Shown here piece by piece: positions 36,681 through 44,810 of a stretch of DNA of 64,000 nt. Position 1 is the first letter of the stretch, and every line of letters starts with the position of its first letter. This DNA is from Gandjariella thermophila. Lineage in GTDB: Bacteria; Actinomycetota; Actinomycetes; Mycobacteriales; Pseudonocardiaceae. The stretch spans positions 59,871 to 123,870 of the forward strand of contig NZ_BJFL01000014.1 in assembly GCF_005405885.1 (NCBI RefSeq), given 5' to 3'. A model generated the notes under the pieces. It was not told where the DNA came from. It did not search any database and saw only the letters and a list, made by a program, of their open reading frames with translations. Made by a program: the position numbers and the translations under genes.

Positions 36681-38642
36681 TCAGCTTCGCAGCGCCGGGT
36701 TGCGCACCGGAGACCCCTTGCCCACCGGGGTGATCGGCAGCAGCGCGGTGCCGCTCGGGCCGACCTGGATGTCGGTGCCCATCGACGGGCACACCCCGCA
36801 GTCGAAGCACGGCGTCCACCGGCAGTCGTCCTGCTCGCGCTCGTCCAGGGCGTCCTGCCAGTCGGCCCAGAGCCACTCCTTGTCCAGGCCCGAGTCCAGG
36901 TGGTCCCAGGGCAGCACCTCGGTCTCGTCCCGTTCCCGGGTGGTGAACCAGTCCAGGCTCACGCCCAGCGGTTCCAACTCCGCCGCGCAGGCGTCCACCC
37001 AGCGCTGGAAGGAGAAGTACTCGCTCCACCCGTCAAACCGGCCGCCGTCGCGCCACACCCGCTCGATCACCCGGCCGACCCGGCGGTCGCCGCGGGACAG
37101 CAGGCCCTCGATCAGACTGGGCTTGCCGTCGTGGTAGCGCATGCCGATGTTGCGGCCCAGGCTCCGGTCGGCGTTGACCGCCGCCCTCAGCTTGCGCAGC
37201 CGGTTGTCCACCGTCTCCGGGTCGGCCTGGGCGGCCCACTGGAACGGGGTGTGCGGCTTGGGCACGAACGCGCCGATCGAGATGGTGCACCGGATGTCCT
37301 TGCGGCCGGTGGCCTCCCGGCCCGCCCGGATCACCTCCTGCGCCATGCGGGCGATCTGCAGCACGTCCTCGTCGGTCTCGGTGGGCAGCCCGCACATGAA
37401 GTACAGCTTCACCTGCCGCCAGCCGCTGGAGTATGCGGTGGTGACGGTGCGGATCAGGTCCTCCTCGCTGACCATCTTGTTGATCACGCGACGGATCCGC
37501 TCGCTGCCGCCCTCCGGGGCGAAGGTGAGCCCGGACCGGCGGCCGTTGCGGGACAGCTCGTTGGCCAGGTCCACGTTGAACGCGTCCACCCGGGTGCTGG
37601 GCAGGCTGAGGCTGGTGTTGGTGCCCTCGTACCGGTCAGCCAGTCCCCTGGTGATCTCGCCGATCTCGGAGTGGTCCGCGCTGGACAGCGACAGCAGGCC
37701 GACCTCCTCGAACCCGCTCGCCTCGAGTCCTTTCTGGACCATCTCGCCGATGCCGTCGAGGGACCGCTCGCGCACCGGCCGGGTGATCATGCCGGCCTGG
37801 CAGAACCGGCAGCCCCGGGTGCAGCCGCGGAAGATCTCCACGCTCATCCGCTCGTGCACGCTCTCCGCCAGCGGCACCAGCGGTTGCTTGGGGTACGGCC
37901 AGTCGTCGAGGTCCATGGTAGTGCGCTTGAACACCCGGTACGGCACCCGGTCCCGGTTGGGCACCACCCGCTGGATGCGGCCGTCGGGCAGGTACTCGAC
38001 GTCGTAGAACCTCGGCACGTACACACCGCCGGTCTCGGCCAGCCGGGCGAGTAGCTCGTCCCGGCCGCCGGGGCGGCCCTCGGCCTTCCAGTCCCGGACG
38101 ATGGCGGTGATCTCCAGCACGGCCTCCTCGCCGTCGCCGAGGACGGCGGCGTCCAGGAAATCGGCGATCGGCTCCGGGTTGAACGCGGCGTGCCCGCCGG
38201 CGATGACGACCGGATGCTCGTCGGTGCGGTCCGTGGCGTGCAGCGGAATGCCGGCGAGGTCCAGCGCGCCGAGCAGGTTGGTGTAGCCGAGTTCGGTGGC
38301 GAAGCTGACGCCCAGCAGGTCGAACGCCCCGACCGGACGGTGACCGTCCACAGTGAACTGTGGGATGCCGTGCTCACGCATCAGCGCCTCGAGGTCCGGC
38401 CACACCGCGTAGGTGCGCTCGGCCAGCACGTCGGGCTGCTCGTTGAGGATCTCGTAGAGGATCATCACGCCCTGGTTGGGCAGGCCGACCTCGTACGCGT
38501 CCGGGTACATCAGCGCCCACCGCACGCTGGTGGCGTCCCAGTCCTTGACGGTGGCGTTCAGCTCCCCGCCGACGTACTGCACCGGCTTGGACACCCTCGG
38601 CAGCAGGGGCTCCAACTGGGGGAAAACGGACTCGACGCTCAC
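36681..38642 (-). CDS. TIGR03960 family B12-binding radical SAM protein
   Basis: A 653-residue protein. The N-terminal cobalamin-binding-like domain spans about 1-215 (MYPDAYEVGLPNQGVMILYE). The radical SAM domain has its [4Fe-4S] motif FRGCTRGCRFCQAGMI at about 263, then GGSERIRRVINKMV and YFMCGLPTETDEDV. The C-terminus has an additional CFDCGVC, possibly a second cluster. It usually sits beside TIGR03936, as a fused or paired system of unknown product. Here the protease gene and a repeat element separate them. Initiation codon at 38642. Confidence 0.94.
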   Translation of the reverse strand: MSVESVFPQLEPLLPRVSKPVQYVGGELNATVKDWDATSVRWALMYPDAYEVGLPNQGVMILYEILNEQPDVLAERTYAVWPDLEALMREHGIPQFTVDGHRPVGAFDLLGVSFATELGYTNLLGALDLAGIPLHATDRTDEHPVVIAGGHAAFNPEPIADFLDAAVLGDGEEAVLEITAIVRDWKAEGRPGGRDELLARLAETGGVYVPRFYDVEYLPDGRIQRVVPNRDRVPYRVFKRTTMDLDDWPYPKQPLVPLAESVHERMSVEIFRGCTRGCRFCQAGMITRPVRERSLDGIGEMVQKGLEASGFEEVGLLSLSSADHSEIGEITRGLADRYEGTNTSLSLPSTRVDAFNVDLANELSRNGRRSGLTFAPEGGSERIRRVINKMVSEEDLIRTVTTAYSSGWRQVKLYFMCGLPTETDEDVLQIARMAQEVIRAGREATGRKDIRCTISIGAFVPKPHTPFQWAAQADPETVDNRLRKLRAAVNADRSLGRNIGMRYHDGKPSLIEGLLSRGDRRVGRVIERVWRDGGRFDGWSEYFSFQRWVDACAAELEPLGVSLDWFTTRERDETEVLPWDHLDSGLDKEWLWADWQDALDEREQDDCRWTPCFDCGVCPSMGTDIQVGPSGTALLPITPVGKGSPVRNPALRS

Positions 38643-38691
38643 GACGATCCAGGGTAACGGCAGCTCCCGGCGGGCACCGGCCGGGCGCGGC

Positions 38692-39342
38692 TCAGCCTGC
38701 CAGGACGGGCAGGTTGGCGTGCACGGTCCGCACCGCCTGCCCGGCCATGCCGTCGCGGAACCCGACCGCGGAGCCGTCGGCGAACCCGATCCGGACGAAC
38801 CACTCCGGCACCGGCGTGCGGCCGCGCGGTACCGCGCGCACCTCCCGGACCTGGTCGATCGGCGCCTCCCGCAAGCCGGCCAGCGGGCCGGTCGCCGCGT
38901 CCGCGGCGGTGTCGAACCGGTCCTGCACGTTCCGGGCCAGTGAGCGGGCCCTGCCGAGCTCCCCGGCGGCTTCGGCGGCAGGCGCTTCGGCGGCCGCCAG
39001 GTGGGCGCTCTCGACGACCACGGCGACCCGCCGGGTGGTCAGCAGCAACCAGGTCTCGGCACCGCCGAGGACGAGGTGGTCGGCGCAGCGCGCGGCGGCC
39101 TGCTCCGGGTGCCGCGCGTGGCCCGCCCCCACACCGCCGGGTCGTGCGCCCACTCGTCGTTCCAGAAGCGGCCCTCGCTGACCGCGAGACGGTGGGCAGC
39201 GGCCACGCCGGCTCGGGCGCGCGCACCGCCGGCACCGGCCCCGCCGGCGCGGCGGGTGCGGGACACACACCAGGATCGGCTCGTCCGGGCGGCACCACGA
39301 GTGGCGGATCGCCAGGACCCCGTCCAGCTTGGGCGACCCCAC
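38692..39342 (-). CDS. Unrecognised protein with a probable pair of compensating frameshifts
   Basis: The frame is open for 216 codons from GTG 39342 (AAGGAAGC SD), but the middle third does not look like protein (RPPSRGQRGPLLERRVGARP). In the next frame the same DNA reads AHRLAVSEGRFWNDEWAHDP, a natural-looking sequence. One frame change falls at a GT repeat (39263-39270), the other at a G5 run (39126-39130 on the minus strand). The ends MGSPKLDGVLAIRHSWCRPD and LGGAETWLLLTTRRVAVVVE are normal. Either slippage mutations that cancel, or two sequencing errors. I do not recognise the family; the C-terminal half looks like a small beta-rich domain. Confidence 0.55.
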   Translation of the reverse strand: MGSPKLDGVLAIRHSWCRPDEPILVCVPHPPRRRGRCRRCARPSRRGRCPPSRGQRGPLLERRVGARPGGVGAGHARHPEQAAARCADHLVLGGAETWLLLTTRRVAVVVESAHLAAAEAPAAEAAGELGRARSLARNVQDRFDTAADAATGPLAGLREAPIDQVREVRAVPRGRTPVPEWFVRIGFADGSAVGFRDGMAGQAVRTVHANLPVLAG

Positions 39343-39541
39343 GCTGCTTCCTTCCGCTCGCGCTACCAGGAGAAGCCGCGTTCCTCGGTCTCGCGGCGCT
39401 GCTGCTCGGACTGCCTGCCGGTGGCGGCGTCCTCACCGACTCCGTACGCGCCGTCGGCACCGAGGTGGATGGCGGCGTCGACCGCCGGTCGAAGCGGACG
39501 AAGGTCACCACCGCGGCGGATGACCGGAAACCCGCCCGCGG

Positions 39542-40399
39542 TCAGCGCAGCAGCAGCCGGCCGAAGCGGTGGGCGGCGACCACCGAACCGGCGACGGCCA
39601 TGACGGCGAAGTAGGCGGCATGGCCGAGCATCGCGGGAGTCACCCAGCCCGTGGTGAGGCCGCGCAGCATCTCGACGGCGTGGTACAGCGGGAAGCACTC
39701 CACGACCAGTTGCAGCGGCCTCGGGAACACCGACAGCGGGAAGAACGTGGTGGAGAACAGGAACATCGGGATCAGCGCGAGCTGCACCAGGTCGAAGTCC
39801 TGCCAGGAGCGCATGTAGGAGGTGGCGGCCATGCCGACCGCGGCGAACGCGAACGCCTCCAGCAGCGCCACCGGCAGCGCGAGCAGCCCCCACGGCGAGG
39901 AGATCAGCCCGCCGCCCGCCATCACCAGCAGGAAGCCGGCGGCGTAGGTGCCGCCGCGCAGCAACGCCCAGGAGATCTCGCCGACCGCGATGTCCACCGG
40001 GCCGAGCGGGGTCGCCAGCATCGCGTCGTAGAGCTTGGCGTACCTGTACTTGAAGAAGATGTTGAACGTGGCGTCGTACACCGCGCCGTTCATCGCGGAC
40101 GCGGCCAGCAGCGCGGGCGCGACGAACGCGACGTAGCTCATCGGGTGCCCGTCCGGGCCGGTGACCTGGCTGACCAGCCTTCCGAAGCCGACGCCCAGAG
40201 CGAACAGGAAGAACAGCGGCTCGAAGAACCCGCCGAGCAGGGTCAGCCACGCCCTGCGGTTGGCCAGCGCGGAGCGTTCCAGCAGCACCCGTGCCCGGCC
40301 GGCGTACAGGCCGGTGGGCAGCACCCGGAGCAGCAGGGCACGCCGCGGTGGTGCCGGAGTCCGCGCCGCCCGCGCCGCCTCGGCAAGGTCCCGTGCCAC
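39542..40399 (-). CDS. ABC-2 type exporter permease (second)
   Basis: A 285-residue integral membrane protein with six hydrophobic segments and the ABC-2 membrane signature region RRAWLTLLGGFFEPLFFLFA. GTG 40399 has GGAGGG 6 nt upstream; a longer open frame overlaps the first permease gene and is a shadow. It pairs with the 40411-41220 permease, so the exporter is ATPase plus two different permeases, as in daunorubicin-type (DrrAB) and NodIJ-like systems. Substrate unknown. Confidence 0.9.
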   Translation of the reverse strand: MARDLAEAARAARTPAPPRRALLLRVLPTGLYAGRARVLLERSALANRRAWLTLLGGFFEPLFFLFALGVGFGRLVSQVTGPDGHPMSYVAFVAPALLAASAMNGAVYDATFNIFFKYRYAKLYDAMLATPLGPVDIAVGEISWALLRGGTYAAGFLLVMAGGGLISSPWGLLALPVALLEAFAFAAVGMAATSYMRSWQDFDLVQLALIPMFLFSTTFFPLSVFPRPLQLVVECFPLYHAVEMLRGLTTGWVTPAMLGHAAYFAVMAVAGSVVAAHRFGRLLLR

Positions 40400-40410
40400 C
40401 GTCGCCCTCC

Positions 40411-41220
40411 TCACCGTGTCAGCCGTCGCCGGAACCGCCACCGGGCGAGCAGCACCCCGGTGGTGACCAGCACCGCCAGGTATGCCACGTGGCCCAGGCT
40501 GGGCAGCGGCAGCCACGTGCCGAACGCCGCACCCCTGGCCAGTTCGGTGCCGTGCCAGATCGGGGTCAGCCAGGCCACCGGCCGCAGCCACGCCGGGAGC
40601 TGGCTGATCGGGAAGAACGTGCCGCCGAGCAGCCACATGGGCAGCAGCACGAACCGGAACAGCGTGCTGAACGAGTCGCCCTCGTCGTTCACCGAGGCCG
40701 AGTACGCGACGATGGGTGCGCTGAACGCCATCCCGGTGAGCACCGCGAACAGTAGTGACAGCAGCACCCCGGGCCCGGTCAGCGCGCCGAACACGGCGGC
40801 GACCGCCAGGTAGACCGCGCCGGAGACGGCCAGCCGCACCGCGATCCAGAGGAGCTGGCCGGACACCAGCTCGCCGGTGCCGATCGGGGTCGCGATGATC
40901 CCCCAGTACGTCTTCTGCCACTTGAACGAGGACAGCACCGGGTAGGTGGACTCGAAAGCGGCGTTCTGCACCGCCGCCGCGACCAGCAGCCCGGGGGCCA
41001 GGTACACCAGGTACGGCTGCCCGCCGGTGGCCTCGCTCGGCGGCACCTGGGAGCCGAAGCCGAGACCCATGGCAAGCAGGTAGAGCACCGGCTGCAACAC
41101 GCTGGACACCACGGTGGCCCGCCAGTTGCGGCGGTACCACGTCCACAGCCCCTCCACCACGAGCAGCGCGGCGCGCGACCCGCTCGGCGCGCGGCCGGCC
41201 GGGGCCAGTTCGACCACCAT
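40411..41220 (-). CDS. ABC-2 type exporter permease (first)
   Basis: A 269-residue six-helix ABC-2 permease. It has WYRRNWRATVVSSVLQPVLY at the N-terminus, the FKWQKTYWGIIATPIGTGEL cytosolic loop and the WLTPIWHGTELARG segment near the C-terminus. ATG 41220 lies 10 nt after the ATPase stop and its own stop lies 11 nt before the next permease, so the three genes form one operon. Confidence 0.92.
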   Translation of the reverse strand: MVVELAPAGRAPSGSRAALLVVEGLWTWYRRNWRATVVSSVLQPVLYLLAMGLGFGSQVPPSEATGGQPYLVYLAPGLLVAAAVQNAAFESTYPVLSSFKWQKTYWGIIATPIGTGELVSGQLLWIAVRLAVSGAVYLAVAAVFGALTGPGVLLSLLFAVLTGMAFSAPIVAYSASVNDEGDSFSTLFRFVLLPMWLLGGTFFPISQLPAWLRPVAWLTPIWHGTELARGAAFGTWLPLPSLGHVAYLAVLVTTGVLLARWRFRRRLTR

Positions 41221-41230
41221 CCGGAACTCC

Positions 41231-42163
41231 CTATTCGACCAGGCTGCGGCCGGTGAGGTGCAGGAACACGTCCTCCAGGGTGCTGCGGCGGACCAGTGTG
41301 GACACCGGCCGCAGGCCCTTGCCGTGCGCGGCGGCGAGGGTGGCCTCGCCGTCCGCGGTGTAGAACAGCAGCCGGTCCGGCAGGGCCTCCACCCGCTCGG
41401 CCATGCCGTCCATGAACGGCTCCACCGGGGGTTGCTCGCCCGGCGGGAAGCGCAGTTCCAGCACCTCCCGGGTGGAGTAGCGGGAGATCAGCTCGGCCGG
41501 CGAACCCTCGGCCGCGATCCGGCCCTCGTTCATCACCACCAGCCGGTCGCACAGTTGCTCGGCCTCGTCCATGTAGTGGGTGGTGATGATCAGCGTGACG
41601 CCGGACTGCTTGAGCCGGAACAGCCGGTCCCAGAGCAGGTGCCTGGCCTGCGGGTCGAGCCCGGTGGTCGGCTCGTCGAGCAGCAGCAGGTCCGGGTCGT
41701 TGACCAGCGAGCGGGCGATGGTCAGCCGGCGCTTCATGCCGCCGGAGAGCGGGTCGACCTCGTCGTCGGCCCGGTCGGTGAGCTGGGCGAACTCCAGCAG
41801 TTCGGCGGCCTTCGCCCGCAGGTGCGCCCGGGACAGGCCGAAGTACCGGCCGTAGACCTGTAGGTTCTGCCGCACGGTCAACTCGGTGTCCAGGTTGTCC
41901 TCCTGGGGCACCACGCCGAGCCGGGCGCGGATGCGGGCGCCGTCGGTGTCCGGGTCCATGCCCAGCACGGTCAGCTCGCCGCCGGAGCGGGGCGACACGC
42001 AGCCGATCATCCGCATGGTGGACGACTTGCCGGCGCCGTTGGGGCCGAGGAAGCCGAACGCCTCGCCCCGGCGCACCTCGACGTCGATCCCGCGCACGGC
42101 CTCCACCGGGCCGAACCGCTTCACCAGTCCGGCAGCCTTCACCAGGGGGCAGACGTCGGTCAC
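41231..42163 (-). CDS. ABC-2 exporter ATPase, DrrA/NodI-like
   Basis: A 310-residue ATPase. Walker A GPNGAGKSS, Q-loop VVPQEDNLDTE, signature LSGGMKRRL, Walker B LLLLDEPTTGLDP, switch TTHYMDEAEQ. A C-terminal domain of about 85 residues ends LEDVFLHLTGRSLVE, as in DrrA-like drug or lipid exporters. The GTG at 42163 lacks a strong SD; the message may have a short leader. Operon with two ABC-2 permeases downstream. Likely exports a hydrophobic compound; no drug-synthesis genes are adjacent. Confidence 0.92.
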   Translation of the reverse strand: MTDVCPLVKAAGLVKRFGPVEAVRGIDVEVRRGEAFGFLGPNGAGKSSTMRMIGCVSPRSGGELTVLGMDPDTDGARIRARLGVVPQEDNLDTELTVRQNLQVYGRYFGLSRAHLRAKAAELLEFAQLTDRADDEVDPLSGGMKRRLTIARSLVNDPDLLLLDEPTTGLDPQARHLLWDRLFRLKQSGVTLIITTHYMDEAEQLCDRLVVMNEGRIAAEGSPAELISRYSTREVLELRFPPGEQPPVEPFMDGMAERVEALPDRLLFYTADGEATLAAAHGKGLRPVSTLVRRSTLEDVFLHLTGRSLVE

Positions 42164-42267
42164 GTCCCGGACGGTAGCCGCCACCACCGACAGCGGCAGC
42201 GCATTATCGGCCGGCTCACCCCCGTCCGGCGACGTCCCGTGGCGGCACCGCGCGCGGCCACGGGTCG

Positions 42268-42825
42268 TCAGCCCGGTTGGATCTCGCGGTGGAACCAGAC
42301 CTCGTCCCGCTCGTCGCCCGGTGCCACCCGGATCGCCCTGGGTAACCGGCCGACCTCCCGCCAGCCACGCCGCCGGTAGTACTCGGGCAGGCCGGTGCCG
42401 TCCCGCGCGGACAGGAACAGGCGCTCGATGCCCTGCTCCCTGGCCTGCTCCACGCAGGCGTCCAGCAGCCGCGCGCCCCAGCCCCTGCCCTGCAGGTCCG
42501 GATCCACCATCAACCGCACCACCCGGCCGCTGTGCTCGGTCATCCGCCGGGCGCCGCGCTCCAGGAACGCCACGCCGACCAGGTCCGTGCCGCGCCACAC
42601 GACGAGCATGGTCGACCGGGGGTCGCTCGCCTCGGCAGCGGCGAACATCGCGGCGGCCCGCACCTCGGCGGGGTCGACGTCCGGGGTGAAGTCCACCGCG
42701 CCGCCCGCCCGGGACACGCGCAGCCAGAGATCGGCGAACGCGTCGATCAGGCCGGAGGTGACGGCCTTGACACGCACCGGTCCGCCGACCACCTCGGCCT
42801 GGGCGGGTTGCGCGGGATCAGTCAC
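42268..42825 (-). CDS. GNAT family N-acetyltransferase
   Basis: A 185-residue GCN5-related acyltransferase. Motif A is VRLMVDPDLQGRGWGARLLD, with the acetyl-CoA P-loop QGRGWG; the C-terminal LFLSARDGTGLPEYYRRRGW is the usual strand-helix that packs the cofactor. GTG 42825 is preceded by CAGGGACA. The upstream region carries dispersed-repeat copy B. The substrate cannot be assigned. Confidence 0.88.
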   Translation of the reverse strand: MTDPAQPAQAEVVGGPVRVKAVTSGLIDAFADLWLRVSRAGGAVDFTPDVDPAEVRAAAMFAAAEASDPRSTMLVVWRGTDLVGVAFLERGARRMTEHSGRVVRLMVDPDLQGRGWGARLLDACVEQAREQGIERLFLSARDGTGLPEYYRRRGWREVGRLPRAIRVAPGDERDEVWFHREIQPG

Positions 42826-42876
42826 TGTCCCTGGTGCCCTCTTCGGATGTGTGCGAGTCACCGACCGGCGGCCCGG

Positions 42877-43048
42877 TCAGTGCTTGTTCCTGAACGCGCG
42901 CCGCGATCGCGTCGCCGGGGCGCGATCGGGACCCGGCACTCCGGTCGTGCCTGACCAGGCACCCCGCCCCCGCGATCGCGGGGCTTCGCCCTGGCGCGTT
43001 CCCACACTCGTCATCGCAGGGTCGGTCCGGTTCCGGAACAGGCTGTCA
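42877..43048. repeat. Dispersed MITE-like repeat, copy B
   Basis: About 172 bp, best read on the minus strand from the ndk stop: TGACAGCCTGTTCCGGAAC at 43048-43030, then TGCGATG, GGAACGCGC, GCGATCGCGGGGGCG, CCCCGGCGAC, and an end GTTCAGGAACAAGCACTGAC that is an imperfect inverted copy of the left end. The first 20 nt are identical to copy A and several internal blocks are shared in order. As in copy A, the element starts exactly at a TGA stop. Confidence 0.75.
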
Positions 43049-43456
43049 GAGGTCGGGGAACCAGAGCTTGATCTCCCGGCCGGCGGACTCGGCGGAGTCC
43101 GAGCCGTGCACCAGGTTGTACTGCACCTCGAGGCCGTAGTCGCCGCGGATGCTTCCCGGGGCGGCCTTCTCCACCGGGTCGGTGCCGCCGGCGATCTGCC
43201 GGAACGCCGCGATCGCCCGGGGCCCCTCGACCACGGCGGCCACCACCGGGCCGGAGGTGATGAACTCCAGCAGGTCGTTGAAGAAGGGCTTGCCGTCGTG
43301 CTCGGCGTAGTGCTGCTCGGCGAGCGCCCGGTCCACGTGGCGCAACTCCAGTGCGACCAGCTTGAGCCCCTTGCGCTCGATCCGGGAAATGACCTCGCCG
43401 ACCAGTCCTCGGCCGACGCCGTCCGGCTTGACCAGGACCAGGGTGCGCTCGCTCAC
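43046..43456 (-). CDS. ndk: Nucleoside diphosphate kinase
   Basis: A 136-residue NDK that equilibrates NTP pools using a phospho-histidine. [20 protein letters not shown] opens the fold and the catalytic H is in [17 protein letters not shown] near residue 117. GTG 43456 follows GGAGATTGAC. In actinobacteria ndk follows folC-DUF4233; here an AbrB-PIN pair lies between DUF4233 and ndk. Confidence 0.97.
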   Translation of the reverse strand: MSERTLVLVKPDGVGRGLVGEVISRIERKGLKLVALELRHVDRALAEQHYAEHDGKPFFNDLLEFITSGPVVAAVVEGPRAIAAFRQIAGGTDPVEKAAPGSIRGDYGLEVQYNLVHGSDSAESAGREIKLWFPDL

Positions 43457-43616
43457 GGCCGTCAATCTCCTTCTGCGACTCCTGTGCTCGGTGCGGGCGC
43501 TCGGCCGCGTCACCGTCGATGCCGGCGCCTCGGCGGCGCTCCAGCGCAGCGTAGCGGCCCTACCCACGACCGTGTGCGGCAGTCCACCCTCGGGTGAGCG
43601 CCTCCCGCGCCTCGGC

Positions 43617-44042
43617 TCACGGAGCCAGCAGGGCCACCGTGGGAAAGTAGCTCCGATACCGGGCGGCGTCCCTGGTCAGCAGGCGCATCCGGGACACCGC
43701 GGCGTGCGCTCCGATGAAGAAGTCGGGCAACGGAGAGCGCTTCGCGCCACCCCGCCTGCGGTATTCCAGGAAGCACTTGCCGGCAAGGAAGGCGGCTGCC
43801 CACGGCAGCGGCACGCGGACAAAGTCCTCTGCCGGCAGGGCGTCGTCCAGTTCCTCGATCCGCGAGAATCGCACGGAGACCTCGGCGTAGACGACCGGGT
43901 TGATGACCAGCGGACCCTCTTCGGCGGCCCTCCGCAGCGTGTCGGCCGACCAGGTGGCCCATTTCTCGTCCTCGGTGAGCACGTCGAGCAGCACGTTGGC
44001 GTCGACCAGGGTGGCCCCGCTTGGCGCCGACTCACTCGCCAC
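43617..44042 (-). CDS. PIN-domain toxin of an AbrB-type module
   Basis: A 141-residue PIN nuclease with acidic residues D14 (LVDANVLLD), E54 (YAEVSVRF), D107 (PDFFIGAH) and D125 (LLTRDAARY). Its GTG start (44042) overlaps the antitoxin 3' end by 11 nt. PIN proteins paired with AbrB/MazE-fold antitoxins form VapBC-type modules. Unrelated in sequence to the PIN protein at 1423. Confidence 0.87.
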   Translation of the reverse strand: MASESAPSGATLVDANVLLDVLTEDEKWATWSADTLRRAAEEGPLVINPVVYAEVSVRFSRIEELDDALPAEDFVRVPLPWAAAFLAGKCFLEYRRRGGAKRSPLPDFFIGAHAAVSRMRLLTRDAARYRSYFPTVALLAP

Positions 44043-44259
44043 GGGTGAGCGCCATGATCTCGTCAGTGGTCAGATGGACGTCGCCCCGCCCGCGCAACCG
44101 TTCGACGATGCGGGACCCGCGGCTTGGTGCACTGTCGGACTTGACCACGCGGACCCCGTCGTCCGTCACCACGAACTCGACCTCGTCGCCGGGATGAAGG
44201 TCGAGGCGTCGCCGGACGTCGAGCGGGATGGTGACCTGCCCCTTGCTGGTGAGCCGCAT
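44032..44259 (-). CDS. AbrB/MazE-fold (SpoVT-AbrB) antitoxin
   Basis: A 75-residue protein with the swapped-hairpin AbrB domain: RLTSKGQVTIPLDVRRRLDL, then HPGDEVEFVVTDDGVRVVK. The C-terminal half (RIVERLRGRGDVHLTTDEIM) would bind the PIN toxin. ATG 44259 begins the domain; an in-frame TTG at 44283 is possible. There is no SD, so a leaderless or very short leader is likely. The inverted repeat at 44269-44290 is the probable operator. Confidence 0.85.
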   Translation of the reverse strand: MRLTSKGQVTIPLDVRRRLDLHPGDEVEFVVTDDGVRVVKSDSAPSRGSRIVERLRGRGDVHLTTDEIMALTRGE

Positions 44260-44268
44260 ACCAGGAGA

Positions 44269-44290
44269 GTAATACCAGTCCAAGTATTAC
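44269..44290 (-). promoter_or_regulatory. Operator/promoter of the AbrB-PIN module
   Basis: GTAATAC (44269-44275) and GTATTAC (44284-44290) are perfect inverted arms 8 bp apart, AT-rich and only 10 bp before the ATG. They contain -10-like TATTAC/TAATAC elements. Suitable for autorepression by the antitoxin. Confidence 0.65.
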
Positions 44291-44373
44291 CACCACCTGC
44301 TCTCGGTGAGCCGGCCGCGAAGGACACCGAGGTTCGCGGCGACGGGCGCGTGACCGCCGCCGTGGTCAGGCGG

Positions 44374-44778
44374 TCAGGAAGCAGGCGGCTGCTGGCCGGG
44401 CAGGCGGCCTGCGGCCAAGCGGCGAGCGACGTCCCGGCGCACCCACAGCACGTACCCCCAGACCAGGGCGAACACCACCCCGATGAACCCGAGCGCGGTC
44501 TGCAGCACCACGCAGCCGATCAGCGCGACCTGCAGCGCCACCGCCACCCACAGCCCCCAGCGGAACCGCACCAGGCCCGAGGTGACCAGCAGGGCGGCGA
44601 CCAGCGCCAGCACCACACCGCCAGCCACGCTGCCCAGCCCCCCGCCGAGCCGGGCCACGACCAGCAGGGCCAGCGCCACCACGATCGCCTCGATCACCAG
44701 GATGCCGGACTGCACCGCGCGGAAGCTCCGCCACGGATCGCGCCGCGGCGCCGCGGGCCGCTCCGGTCCATCGGTCAT
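44374..44778 (-). CDS. DUF4233 membrane protein
   Basis: A 134-residue protein with about four transmembrane segments (SGILVIEAIVVALALLVVAR, SVAGGVVLALVAALLVTSGL, and two later ones with WVAVALQVALIGCVVLQT). DUF4233 genes follow folC in actinobacteria, as here (33 nt after its stop). ATG 44778 has AAGGAG 6 nt upstream; the larger open frame overlapping folC is a shadow. Function unknown. Confidence 0.9.
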   Translation of the reverse strand: MTDGPERPAAPRRDPWRSFRAVQSGILVIEAIVVALALLVVARLGGGLGSVAGGVVLALVAALLVTSGLVRFRWGLWVAVALQVALIGCVVLQTALGFIGVVFALVWGYVLWVRRDVARRLAAGRLPGQQPPAS

Positions 44779-44810
44779 GCCGGCTCCTTCGTTCCGCGGC
44801 TCCACCGGGG

